DNA of 64,000 nt from Lineus longissimus (lineage: Eukaryota > Nemertea > Pilidiophora > Heteronemertea > Lineidae). Under the pieces are notes generated by a model. It had not been told where the DNA came from, did no database searches, and saw only the letters and a program-made list of their open reading frames with translations. Every line of letters starts with the position of its first letter. The stretch's first letter is position 1. Positions 1 to 12,199 of this stretch are shown piece by piece. Position numbers and translations under genes: made by a program. The stretch lies in assembly GCF_910592395.1 (NCBI RefSeq), contig NC_088313.1, positions 16,386,437 through 16,450,436 of the forward strand, in the 5' to 3' direction.

Positions 1-3000
1 TGATGGACCGGCTTTGGGGTGATTTAGAGCAATTATCGGATTGGCCCCACTCTCATGGTCATCCTCTTTAATTAGTAGCCATGTTTTACTAAACCTAGTT
101 TCGCCTTTAAATCTGGAGTCGGGTAAGGTACCACTTTGTCGTCTTCTGATTTACATATTGGCAATATTGTTCCCACTCCTACCTCGGTTATTTACAGCCA
201 TCTTGATTGAAGACGAAACACTCAAGTGAAATTTACGGAATCAACTGGAACGTTAAACGAGTGCGGACAGGTCAATCTCCTAGATCCAGAAACAGGTTAG
301 GAATAAAGAGAAAAACATACGTGTATCATGCTTTTTCAAATAGCTAATCAAAGCTTTCTCAGAACGACACAATTTTAACTCTAATGCAGCAGGGAGTTAT
401 AATAAAGATTCCCTGAATACAGTCTACACGAATGTTTTCGGCATCTATACCATTAAACCATGTTTGCATAATAATGGTCTCTCTCTTAAGTTACAAGAGA
501 TGACATCAGAAAGAACAAAAGCAAGCTGATGAAGTGTCACCGCTACATAATTGCTTGGAATGTTCACATCTTAATCTTGGACAATCAAAATTCCCCTCAC
601 AACCTTGTGATTAGTCAGTTTGCGTTACAAAAGGGTTCCTCTCTTGTCAGATCAAATACAAGATCGACAAGATATATATCATCAGGGTAGACCTTGTTAA
701 TTAAAATAGGCTACGCCAGCTACTGGAGGCTATAACACGCATGAATGAACCAACCATGTTGCAACCCTCGTACAGCATCACCCTTTGAGTCGTGGACTTG
801 TTTATTGACCGTGTTCGCCATGCCTGCTGGTCTCTCTCGTGACCCTCGCATGACGAGGAAGAATGGCGGGAACGGAGGACACCTTTGTTACTGTGGTGAT
901 TAATTGAAGAGGCCACAGATTTGAATAATTCTGCCGGCGACTCGAATAGGTAGACTGAGAGCAAACGGAAAATAAAAGTTGCGCCGGTGTTCTATGCAAA
1001 GATACCTTCAATTACAGGGATCTTGGAAGATGCCTTAAAGTACACCGTACGTGGCAAAGATACCTTATGAATACAGAGTGGAATTCTCTCAGAACATTGA
1101 GTAAGAGAAGGAATTCCTTTATGGCAATCATGATCACCACTTCATTAATGTCTGACGCAAAAATACAGCCAAGTCGTGTGCAGGGTGAACTATCAAGAAA
1201 CGCAGTGGGCAGTTAATGGCACAAATACATACAGGAAAAATTGAAAAAATACTCATGCCAGCCTTGGTTCGCCTCTTCCTCCTTATCAAAGAAACCTCCT
1301 TGCGGCGGAGCTGAGAAAAAAATCAGCAAGGATCGGTTAGGCCACGACCAGGGAAGAATTATTCCGCTCGTGGCTTACCATTAACGAAAACAACGTGTCT
1401 GATCAAATACAGCCTTGGGCACTGTTAATGACCATTATTTCTTAACGATCTTGGACGAGATGTGGACACTCATTCTTTATCACTGTAAAACCTAACAGCA
1501 GTAATTTTTTCCCGTCATCTGCAGCGTTGATTATCAAGACTTGTTGAACAGCCTAACATATGTCAATAATCTGGGAACACTTGTTTTTTTCCAAGTAAGA
1601 AATAACTATTTTCTGTATATAAGAAGTTTCGATGCGAGGGTAGCTTTCATAACGGTTGATATGCCTTAACCGGCACGGGCAAATAAACGTCATCTGATCG
1701 CTTTGACCTTATTTAAGATATGTGTTTCAACTCTGAATGGAAGTGTGTTGGACTTCTTAAAGATATTTGCTGACACGATCAACATTGACCATTCTTCTTT
1801 AATCTTTGATGAGATTTATTCAGATCAAACCGCATCTCCACTGGCACCAAATGACGTCAATGATAATCACTGCATCTATGGAAAAGTCTGTTTAATCGAA
1901 ATGGCCAAGTTTGTTCATGTCCCGAGATCAACTTTTCTATCCTTTCAAACCCATGTCTTATCCTTCCCATCATGAGTTCAAGGCTATTCCCATAAAGATC
2001 ACTCGATTATATTTGTCTTAGCTTCAGATGTTTTCCTTGTGATGATATCAAAATCTTGGTTAAAAGTAGCAGGATTATTAGAATGACTGCGCTTTGAACC
2101 TTCGCGAGGTCAGAACGGCTCAAGGCAGCGAGAAGATTCTGTTTAATGGCGATACGGATATCAGGAATATTAAAACACCTTGCGGAAATTGACTGTCATT
2201 ACCATTACAACTTCGTCACAAGGCAAGAAGCATACAGGCAAACCTATATGGGAGGACAACATTGTTTCATAGAATATGATAATAGCTTCTGATCGATTCT
2301 GTAAGTAGATTTTAGCGTGTTTGCCAATCCAATTAAAGTGTTCAGCTGCTGCAATAGTAAAACAAAAGTCATAAATGCTCTTTTAAGGGGAAAACACTCC
2401 TAACTTCTCAGAATAAAGTGGTGTGACGAAACATTTGGCGGATATCGAAACGTCTTTCAGCTTTTCCAATAAAAAAAAATCATCTCGCGATTTTATTTCC
2501 GAACTTAAAGCTTATTTCGTACAATTCGTGAAAATTTGGCGATCTAAAGTCGAATTGATTGCGAAGGCGAGTTCAGGATAACTTTCTTAAGTTGTTTCAC
2601 AAACTCATCACACAACGATATCTACAAACGATTTGGCGAGTTCGATAGTCGAAACTAAGTCGAACATCAATCAATCCATACTGATCTTATCCATATTTAC
2701 TCATTTTCTTTGGATAACATTTCCAGTAGTAGAATTCTTCAATGTACCGAAACACGGAAAAAGATGTAAACATCAAAAACGTCTTGTCGTTGTTGGAGTG
2801 ATCCAATAAATTCTGATCTTATTGGATACGTAGAAAATCAAACAGCAATATCGTCTTAAGTGAACTTTGTTCTCATGGTCAGTCGAGCTGTTACGAATTC
2901 AAACGAGAAACAACGGGATTTGAATGATTTGAAAAGCAATACTAAGTAAAGCGTTTATTTCAAAGCTGAACACGGCAAACTTATTTAAAATCTTTTCATG

Positions 3001-6000
3001 GGTGAAATCTTATTCAAGAGAAACGCATATGAAATTGACAGCAAAAAACAATTCCGGCAAGTAACCGAATTCAATCTGATACCATCCTGATACTAGTCTA
3101 CTCAGAGGTAGAGTCATTCGAAGCAATTGTCAAGGAGCGACAGGGCGATTACGCCCCCGCCCCCTCTCCTCAATACGTTATCAATTATCATCCCCTAGGC
3201 CCAAAATCATTCAATACAAATCCAACTAAAACATATTTTCTAGAAATTTTCGCAAATTACAAAATAAAGGAGGCGCAGAAATCTAGAGGTTTACAGCAAG
3301 CCCGAGACATTCCACTTATCCAAAACAAATAACAAGATCAATATCTGATCTCAGGACATCGAGACCAGCTGGAAGTAATCGGATATCTGACGTGATCGAT
3401 TCCCCAATGATCCTTTGCAACATTCGATGACATGTATCGACGGTGTCAACACATAATAGCTTCTTCGATAACTCTTGCCGCACTTCCCCTGGCACTCGTC
3501 CATGATCTTAGGGCATGGGCAGCGCAGTGGAGGCGACGTAACGAACGGTCATGTGATAGGTCCGTGGTCAAGTACACTCTTGGTAGCAGAGGTTACGATT
3601 TTGGAGAGTAGGTTTTGGCGGTTTGTAGTCTTTAATAGCTATCATAAAAATAGGCTTTCCAAACGCCTCTACTTGTTTTAGTTGTAAGTGTAAAGGCGAA
3701 GGCAAAACGTGCACTTCCATTTTCCCAACAAGATCCAGTTGTCACCGATACGTTATTGACATATCATAGCATGCAAGTGGCTAAAAGGGGTAATGAAACA
3801 TGAATGAATCCATATGCCTTTGTCATGTTCATTTGGAGTGTTAGTGGTGAAATATTGATAGGTTATCTATATGCTACACAGGTGTCCTTTTTGCGATGGC
3901 AATATTGGTGAGACATTTTCTTCTTCTAGTTTCCATTTTTATTCCTGATGAGACAGTCGACGTGCTGTGCTCACGGAATAAGTAAAATGTGTAGAACCTC
4001 TAGCAGGTCAAAATCTCAGCTCTCGTGCGTAGATTTGCCGTAATGATAAAAACCATACTTTAAAGACATCCAAACCAGTTGTTTGCGCTCCAAAGCCCGA
4101 AACGATGGGACAAACATAAACAAATGGACTATAGCAGAAACAGGTCTTACGTTCGGTAGGCGTTGGCAGTATAATGTGTTGGCGGTTTTTCCTTTTATCA
4201 GGTGCAATCTCCTGTTCGTCTTGGCGCATAAAAAACCCCGCCTAACTACTGCTTTTTCTCTTCATCTATACCATAAACACTATCAATGGATAATGTGCAC
4301 TTTTATCAGCGATAATGAACATACGATAAGACTTCAAATACGCTTTGGTTACTCCTTTGACACCCTTTAGTTTATTTCAAGAACATTTCACTCAGGTGTT
4401 TTTTTTGTGATTTCACACAGAAAATGCAACAGTTGATGAAAATGTTACAGTTTATCCTAAACTTCAAAGTCAAAATGATCTAAAAATATGAACTTCACTA
4501 CACGAACGAGACACTTTTCGAGCAAAACTCTGTTAAATTGTCACAGCCCTTTGAGGCTTTTCCTGCGGGAAGTGTCATTTTTAGGTTAAATGACCTACTA
4601 ATGAGTTGCTGCTAAAACACCCATTCTTCAATATCAAACAACGCCGGCTGGCGGACGAGAAAAGTCTAGGTCGTATTTCCACACCATGAATGCTAAGAAC
4701 TTAAAGCGATGGTAACTGCGTGCCTTCCATTAAAGACCAACAGAGGTTCAGTGGGTGGGGGATGGAAAGGTGAAAATAACTTAAACTGCACCAAATTAGT
4801 ATCAAATCCACACCCAAACTAGACTTAATAGCTATATTTAACCATTCATGCCCCGCAAAGATTGTAGCAATTAAGCCATAGAGACTAACTGACTTTATCA
4901 TCCAAAGGGTAGTCTTCTTGTTATTGATAGAATACATTGAGTTACAAAAGTTCGGTAATGGAGTTAGTACCGTTAATGGATTCATTTAACCGACGTATTT
5001 CTATTGATAGTATTTGTCTCTAAGGTGTTTGTTTCATTAATTGTTATATTACTCTAACGACTTTATTAGATGGCTATGTGACCGAGGGCCAAACTGTATG
5101 ACGTAATCGTAACGTCATTGTGTATGTTATGCTCGCGATAAAGGTGTGTTCATACTTTTGTTATGAAAGTCACTAGGAAGAGTATTATCAAGTATTTATG
5201 AGACTATATAGTGTTTATTAATTCTTGGTAATATATATTTTCTTCCCCTTTCGCATTTAAATTAGGCTATCTTCTCTGCCGTGTCTACTGTCGTGGTACA
5301 CGGAGGAGACAACAGTTGCTTGGAAATTCAGTGATTTTATAACGATTTTCCTAAGTAAATCGTGCAGATTAGAATAATCTAATTGCACGGACACATTTTT
5401 TTATGGCTGATTGTCTAGTCAGTACACTGTTAACTTAAACTCATTGCAAAGTCTAGCTGTGTACATGGCTGGCTGGCATGGCTTTAATTGTTTTTTTCAT
5501 TTTCACATAATTTCTGTCAAAAAAACCCCAAGGAAGTTTACAGTTTTCCAAAGAAGTGTCGTAAAAGAAGAGAGCTTTTAACATTTTTCTACCTTCGTAC
5601 TGAAATGTAATTTTTTTTAAAAACCTAGTGAAATTCGATGTCTCACAAGAATCGAGAAGAGAAGACGAACGCAAATTTCTAATAAACATCTAAGCCCGTT
5701 TTGAAAATTGCTATATAATCGTACTTGTACTTGTTACAGATTTAGTTCTGACAAGTTTAGAACACCATTCTGATGCCATGTTGGAAACTAGATCTAAAAA
5801 AATCATTTGGTTCCATCAGAGAAATGAAACACGTTCTCTAAAAGCATCAAAATATAAAGGACCACAATGTTTAGTATCAGGGGAGACAAGGCAAGAACAT
5901 CCTTGCCATTAGTATCTCGGAAAGACTTCGAAAAAACAAATAAAAGCCATGACAACTATCGATGTAAGAAACAATTTCACAATTTGCTATAAAATGCATG

Positions 6001-6910
6001 TTATTCGATAATGCCATGCTATGAGCGACAATGTTCTTTGGAGTAAAATGGAAAATAGATAAAACTTTTTCTGTGTAAGGCATGTCTAAGCCTCTTTAAA
6101 GTCTAACTTTAAACACGTTTCGAAGAACTAAAAGTAGGTGAAAAGTAAGCTAGTAACTAAGGAACCATGTTTGTGGTCGTGTCTTTAAAGTTTGACGATC
6201 TGACGCTTTTTGCGTCGTGTTATCTTCATTTCTGTAATGTTGGAGATACTGGGGATGAGTCCTGCCTAATAGAGTGAAGCAACATGATGCAAATCAAATC
6301 AACAAACATCCTTCTTAAACAAGTATTGCATATTTAAGTATTGACCACGAGGTTCTTCTGTAAAGATAATATTTGCCCACACTATCAGTAAATAACGGTT
6401 ATTGCTGTAAAATAAGTTTCCACATATCTATTCATCGCACTGGCTGTGTCCAAACTTGTCGCAAACAAACTGGGCAATAATCTTAGCATTTCAAACCAAA
6501 TGACTTGGTCAAGATTGAGCACAGAGGATGCAGACAAATTGTAATTTATTGCTTGTTTTTGATGAAAAAAGACGTTATAAACGACTCAATATTCTTCTCT
6601 GAGAATAAAATTGAAGCAATTATGCAAAATTCTTTGATATTCAGGATGATAAACGATCAGAACTCATTTGTGGTTTGAATATCACTCAGATGGCATGCTC
6701 TGCAGAATTAACTAACAATATCGACAAGGAATCTAATTAAACGTACGGCAAAGTGAGATTAAGGACTCAATGATGATGGAAGGCTTGGCAAAAGCGACGT
6801 AGTTATAATAGTTCATTAACAGCTGAAAGTAAACTAAGGTCGAAAATCCCGACAGCATACTTAGTTAAACTCTCATTCAGGTCCGTTTACACGAACATGT
6901 AGTTGCAAGA
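1..6910. other. Non-coding stretch, no gene recognised
   Basis: Open frames here are all under 100 codons. None shows a known motif, a plausible exon chain or a biased composition. I saw no long repeat. Isolated exons of an unknown gene cannot be excluded by eye. Confidence 0.5.
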
Positions 6911-6936
6911 TTCTTAGTTAAGATCTTAACTAAGAA
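6911..6936. repeat. 26-bp perfect palindrome centred on AGATCT
   Basis: The sequence reads the same on both strands for 26 bases. Its core AAGATCTTAACTAAG recurs at 33578-33592, also near TAAGATTC motifs. The two sites may be remnants of one dispersed repeat family. Confidence 0.5.
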
Positions 6937-7912
6937 CCTATAAGATTCTTGTGAATAATGTACTGCCGGGGTAACGATAGTGCCAAAAGTAATTTGTCGC
7001 AGCCGGAAAACCCTCGCAGTAGAATCATACCTTTAGAGCCAACACCAATAGCATATCTACCGAATAAGGTTTAATACACAGTATCAGTAAACATCTCAAC
7101 TCGTGACTGCTCAGGCAATAGACAGGATTAGCAGACGCCCGACTCCGACTCCGAGTACGAGGTGATTCCATTTTTGCGCTTTACGACATCAACAGTGCGG
7201 GGGTTTCCCAAGTGGTCACTCGTACTCGCTCGTAAACTCGAGTTGGACGTCCTCTATTCGTAAGTGCGCTCCCAGTGCAAATTTCTCTGTTATCATCGTA
7301 GATTCGGAGTATTTCCTGATCGTTTTTAAATGTAAATGCTTTCAAGGATATGTCAATGCCCAGCAATGTAGTTCTGGTGGAAAAAAGGTGCTCTGTATGG
7401 GCATCTTTGTTGGGTGGCATTCTCGCGATTTTTTTGCACATCGATGCGCATGCGATGCGTGTACATCATGTGTACATGCCATGACATGGGCATCGAAGAC
7501 TGTGAATTGGCAGCTCCATCATTGGAGTGTTACTATAAAAAATGATATTGCATTATTACACTAGGAGCAATTATTGAAAAGGCTAATTTCATAAGGAGTA
7601 GAAATAGAATGGAATAGTCTACCAACATAATTATAAGCACGAATCGTGTTGGTTATCGTAGAGCACAACCACTCAACGCAATTGACATACGGCCTGCCAA
7701 GTCACTTACTGACAAATATTGACCCCCAATAGGAGCCTGATCTCATTAGATTAATGACAGTTCTAACAAGCTTGTCAGAATATTCCCAATGATTGATGCA
7801 TCTTGACACTACTGGCCGATTCAGCCAGCAAAATCGGCAAACAGAGTTATCGGGAGGTCAGTCGATCCTACTCCTAGTCCCATGTATTGGGCGAGAAAGA
7901 GGCTGGTCGTAG
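6937..7912. other. Non-coding stretch, no gene recognised
   Basis: Only short frames without motifs are present. A small run of CATGCGATGCGTGTACATC-type words lies near 7440, with no clear repeat structure. Confidence 0.45.
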
Positions 7913-8025
7913 CATGTGGGTTACCTTGGGACGAATTGACCTTTTGACCTAGTTTTGTGTGACTTATGTTCCTAAGTCACACGAAACCAGGTTAAAAGGT
8001 CAATTCGTCCCACAGTCTCCCACAT
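7913..8025. repeat. Hairpin-forming inverted repeat
   Basis: The stretch starting GACGAATTGACCTTTT at 7930 returns inverted, ending AAAAGGTCAATTCGTC at 8009. The arms continue inward to GTGACTTA/TAAGTCAC with a loop of about 6 bases and a few mismatches. A weaker outer match (CATGTGGG and CCCACATA) extends the structure. It looks like a tiny foldback or MITE remnant. Confidence 0.65.
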
Positions 8026-10840
8026 ACTACTGCTGATTGGCTTGTTGAGGGGGGCATGTAGGAAATGCCATCCTCTTGCAAACACGACCTACAACACGAC
8101 TTCTCCTTACGCATGTTTCCGAAGGGAGTAAGTATGTGTCGGGTGAAATGGCTGGATATTGTCAGGATGATCCTGAGCACGATCGAACATGTTAGGGAAT
8201 ACCATCACATGATCAGCAGTAGGCTACAACGCCAGTTAGCTACATGCACGACAGCTCCGTATCGAGTACGATTTGAATTGGAAGATTGAATATCTACTTC
8301 AAAGCACACATGACATGTACGGAGACAGCTTTATTTTCGATAAACCAGCCAGACATCACGAATCAATCATTTTAACGCCAGGTAGAATGTCGTCTAGCGA
8401 ATTCCTTATTTGAGTGTACACTGTATTAAGCTTGAAGCACATGGATGCATATGTCTGAGAGGACATGTCCCCGAAGTCTTGAGACTATTGTTTATTTACC
8501 AAAAGATTTTATTTTTCCCCCTTGTTTTGCTTCATACCTCTGTGATACGATCTCGCAGACTTTTACCTTTCTGTGCACTTAGCTGTACAATCACGTCTTA
8601 TCGCTTAAATGTTCTCAATATTTCAAGCAGCGAAGAACCCAACGAGTTGTGTCCTTTATTAAGGAGTATAAAAAATTATATCTGCCGATTGATCAAAGTT
8701 AGTATAGGCCATTCCAGTAATCATCCTTCATTCCACTAGATAACTCGCGACGCCCGGTCCCGTGTCATATTACAATAGTTTTTCCTACGATACCGGCGTG
8801 GGTTTCCAAGACTGTAAAGGTTAATCTGACTCTCATGAGAGCAATCGCATTAAGGGAAACAGGATCAGGTTGATGAAAGCTCAATTCCACAGTTGCTGTA
8901 GTATGGCCAAAAATAACCGATAATGGACAAAACGAGACTCTTAGAGACGATAAAGTACAATATGGCCAGGGCAGCTATTTCAAGACACGATTAAGTGCAG
9001 CAATATTGATTTTAGTGTGTTTATCAGACCTTCTGACCTTCTTGACTAAAGAGGGGTCATGCATGTACGCCTCTTTGACTACACAACGCCAAGACTTTCG
9101 CTATCCTGACCATATTCTAGTTATCGAATGGTTGTGGGAATAACCGACCTATGAAAAAGTATTGTTCTCAGCATGTCCCCCAGAGTTCGGCCGTGTGTGT
9201 GAAGTGTGTGTGCCTTTTACATGTATACTACTACACATCATATAGATTTTAGTACGGGAGCCAAAGGCCAGAATATGCAAACTCGGGATTGGATGAATCA
9301 CTGTACATTGAATTGTCGCCCAGCCAAACCCTTTCTGAAGACACATCTTTTGATGACATTCTTTGATCACCCCTTCAAAAAATGCAGCATCTGCGATAGT
9401 TTCCCTTCCCCCAAATTCAGGCTGTATTCTTTTCAGTCATGGTAACCTATAATAGGGTACATAACAGGAGTTCGCAAAAGATACTGCAGAGCTGATCCCG
9501 CATGGCCGCGCAGGTCACCTTTCAAACCTAGCACAATCACGACTGATCAGCTATCCTCTGTAACACCATCTAGTTTATAAATCGCCATAGCGTTATAAAT
9601 GAGTCCTCGGTCTGAACGAGAAACGAGCCACACATTGTATGACATCTGCAAGTCGAATAGATGATCGAATATGATGTATTATATCATGTGTCGTACCATT
9701 GAGGATGCCAGCCATGCCAGCGGCTGAACGATAGATGAAGGAAGCCATGCGCAGTATTATTTCACGCCTTCTGGATGAATTCAATCGGGTCATTTGGCTT
9801 TATGGCCTTGATGGGGTCAATAGGGTCATGTGACTTGCGTGTTGCAGCTCTGGAGCGCATCAATCAACTTGTCGCGCGTAAATCCTTTACGCAGCTTTAG
9901 CCTAGGTCGAAAAAAAGAGGTTAGATTGGATCATGCCAGGCGACTAGCCCAGGGATAAGCCTAATTTCTAAATTATATCGCTATGTCTTAGTTTCAGTGT
10001 TTATGTTTAATTATCCAGTCTTCGGCCTATTTGTTACGACCTTGAAATTGTAAAGGAAAATCTATTGATTTAGAGAATTCAGGTTGTCAAATTAATTCAA
10101 AGCATTAACTAGATGAGATAAAAAAGTCCCGTTAGGAATATACTTTATAAGACACAAGTAGACCACAAGCGAATGGATGCAGTAGACTCGTATGAAAGTA
10201 TCCCCGTGGAAAAAAAACTTGCTTGAGTTGATATGAGACAACATTCTTGATTTCCTACTCCTGCATGATGGCTCTCAAAGTATGCTCGAGCGCTGATGAA
10301 TAACAATCGGTTTGATGAAACGTCCAGCAGAGCGCAAGAAAAAAAAAGTATCAATGCCAAAAGAATACAGAATTAATTACCAAACTCGTGATTGGTTTTT
10401 TTCACCGGAATAAGTTAATCCAGAGTCGAATTTTCAGTTTTTATTTCACCGATTATTATCAAGAAGAGTATACTGTAATTCGTCATATTGCTATCTTTGT
10501 ACTTGTCATTAATAACTACGAGATATTTTATGTTTCTTTCCTTATTGCCGCGAAATTGTCTACACTTCTTCAAAAAATAACTAGTAAAAGCTTGGTTTTG
10601 GCTAAATTTAGGCGATGGCCACTTTAACGCCAGATAGAGGGCACGCGAAATATTTCCCCAGACAACCACTACAATGATCTCCTGCATGGTTATAAAAACC
10701 CCACCATTACTTGGGCTCGATAGGGTAAGCGAAAGGCGGAGTAAAAACATCATGCTGCAAATGTCAAGAGTACTCATACTCAGCAAGACAGATTAATAGA
10801 GTGTGAGATAAGTAGGCGTTTGCCCTTCTCCTTACATTCC
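8026..10840. other. Non-coding stretch, no gene recognised
   Basis: The longest frames (about 110-120 codons near 8410 and 10415) have no domain-like pattern. No transposon ends were seen. Confidence 0.45.
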
Positions 10841-11102
10841 TACACTCCAAAAATTAAATGGTGAAAACTAACTATTAATAGTTAAATGGTAACTACTTTG
10901 GGGCTTAGTATTGCACCGACTAATAAGTGGTTATTTTAACTATTTCAAAATAGTTAATAAAGTAACTACCATAAGTAGTTGATTTTTAACCATTTTATAG
11001 TTTCAATTTGAACCATTTTGATAGTGATCCTTACTACTTTATCCATCCAGATTAACTATTATGTACTTGTCGCTCCCTTTTTGGCGGATGGGCTAGTTAG
11101 GG

Positions 11103-11208
11103 TCATAATGAGGAAATCCGGGCTGTAACTGCTACTGTTTCTCTCAAGCCGACACCTGTTCGTCTACTTGATATCGGCAGCAAGGAGGCCCGGATTTCCT
11201 CATTATGA
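11103..11208. repeat. 21-bp inverted repeat, 64-bp loop, inside the TIR element
   Basis: The arm tcataatgaggaaatccggg(c) at 11103-11123 is repeated exactly inverted at 11188-11208. It lies about 260 bp inside the left end of the element and could be a nested insertion or a structural part of it. Confidence 0.7.
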
Positions 11209-11479
11209 GGGGTCCAAAATAACCAGTATTTTGGACAGTGTGAGAACAATGAGTGATAGAACTGATGTCCAAAGAGCCTTTTGAAAGTGCATTTGCTACA
11301 TATTGCCAGGGTCATAGATCCCATCATTGGGTTGTATTTCTTAAAGGAGATAGCGTCGTACAACTAATTCTCAAAGAGATCAAGACTTATTGTACGGCGT
11401 TATCTTCTTTAAGCTAGGGTACACAACCATGTTGTCACTAAAAGAATTACCTTTTAATGAAAAACAAACACTAAACGCA

Positions 11480-12199
11480 TTTAGTCTGATTACATCTACA
11501 TGTATTTACAACAGAAATTTATCATTAACTATAGTTTTCAATTCATTACATTCAAATTTGTGACTGGCATTTAAAGTAGAAATCTATCAATGACAATTAA
11601 GTTAACAATTCATTTCACATTCATTCAATTTGAAAGCAGTAAAACGTTTTCAGTACAATAACCCCTTGATACATTGCCCCCTATACAGTAATCCCAAGAT
11701 ATACTCACACTATAAATGGCCAGATCTTTGCAAATATCATAGGATCTTCCTCTTTATACTCTAGCAGATTTAGTCCGATTAACATCTACATGTATTTACA
11801 ACATAAATTTATCATTAACTATAGTTTTCAATTCATACATTCAAATTGAATCTAAAGTAGAAGTCAGCAGATTTAGTCTGATTACATCTACATGTATTTG
11901 CAACATAAATTTATCATTAACTATAGTTTTCAATTCATGACATTCAAATTGCATCTAAGCAGAAATCTATCAATTAAGTTAACAATTCATTACTCACATT
12001 CATTCAATTTGAAAACAGTAAAACTGTTTCAGGAGAATAACCCCTTGATACATTGCCCCTATACGGTAATCCCAAGATACATGTATCCTCACACTATAAA
12101 TGCCCAGACCTTTGCAAATATCAAAGGATCTTCCTCTTTATACTCTAGCAGATTTAGTCTGATTAACATCTACATGTATTTACAACAGAAATTCATCAG
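11480..12199. repeat. Tandem array next to the 3' end of the SAM gene
   Basis: The word TTTAGTC(T/C)GATTA(A)CATC starts copies at 11480, 11769, 11872 and 12153, so spacings are 289, 103 and 281 bp. The 103-bp copy and the last one are partial. The copies share CATCTACATGTATTTACAAC, ATCATTAACTATAGTTTTC and CCCCTTGATACATTGCC. The array reaches the last codons of the SAM gene. Confidence 0.7.

Noticed and set aside
10415-10786. 123-codon minus-strand frame just outside the TIR element
   Set aside because: Hydrophobic AT-rich translation without motif; lies outside the element end.
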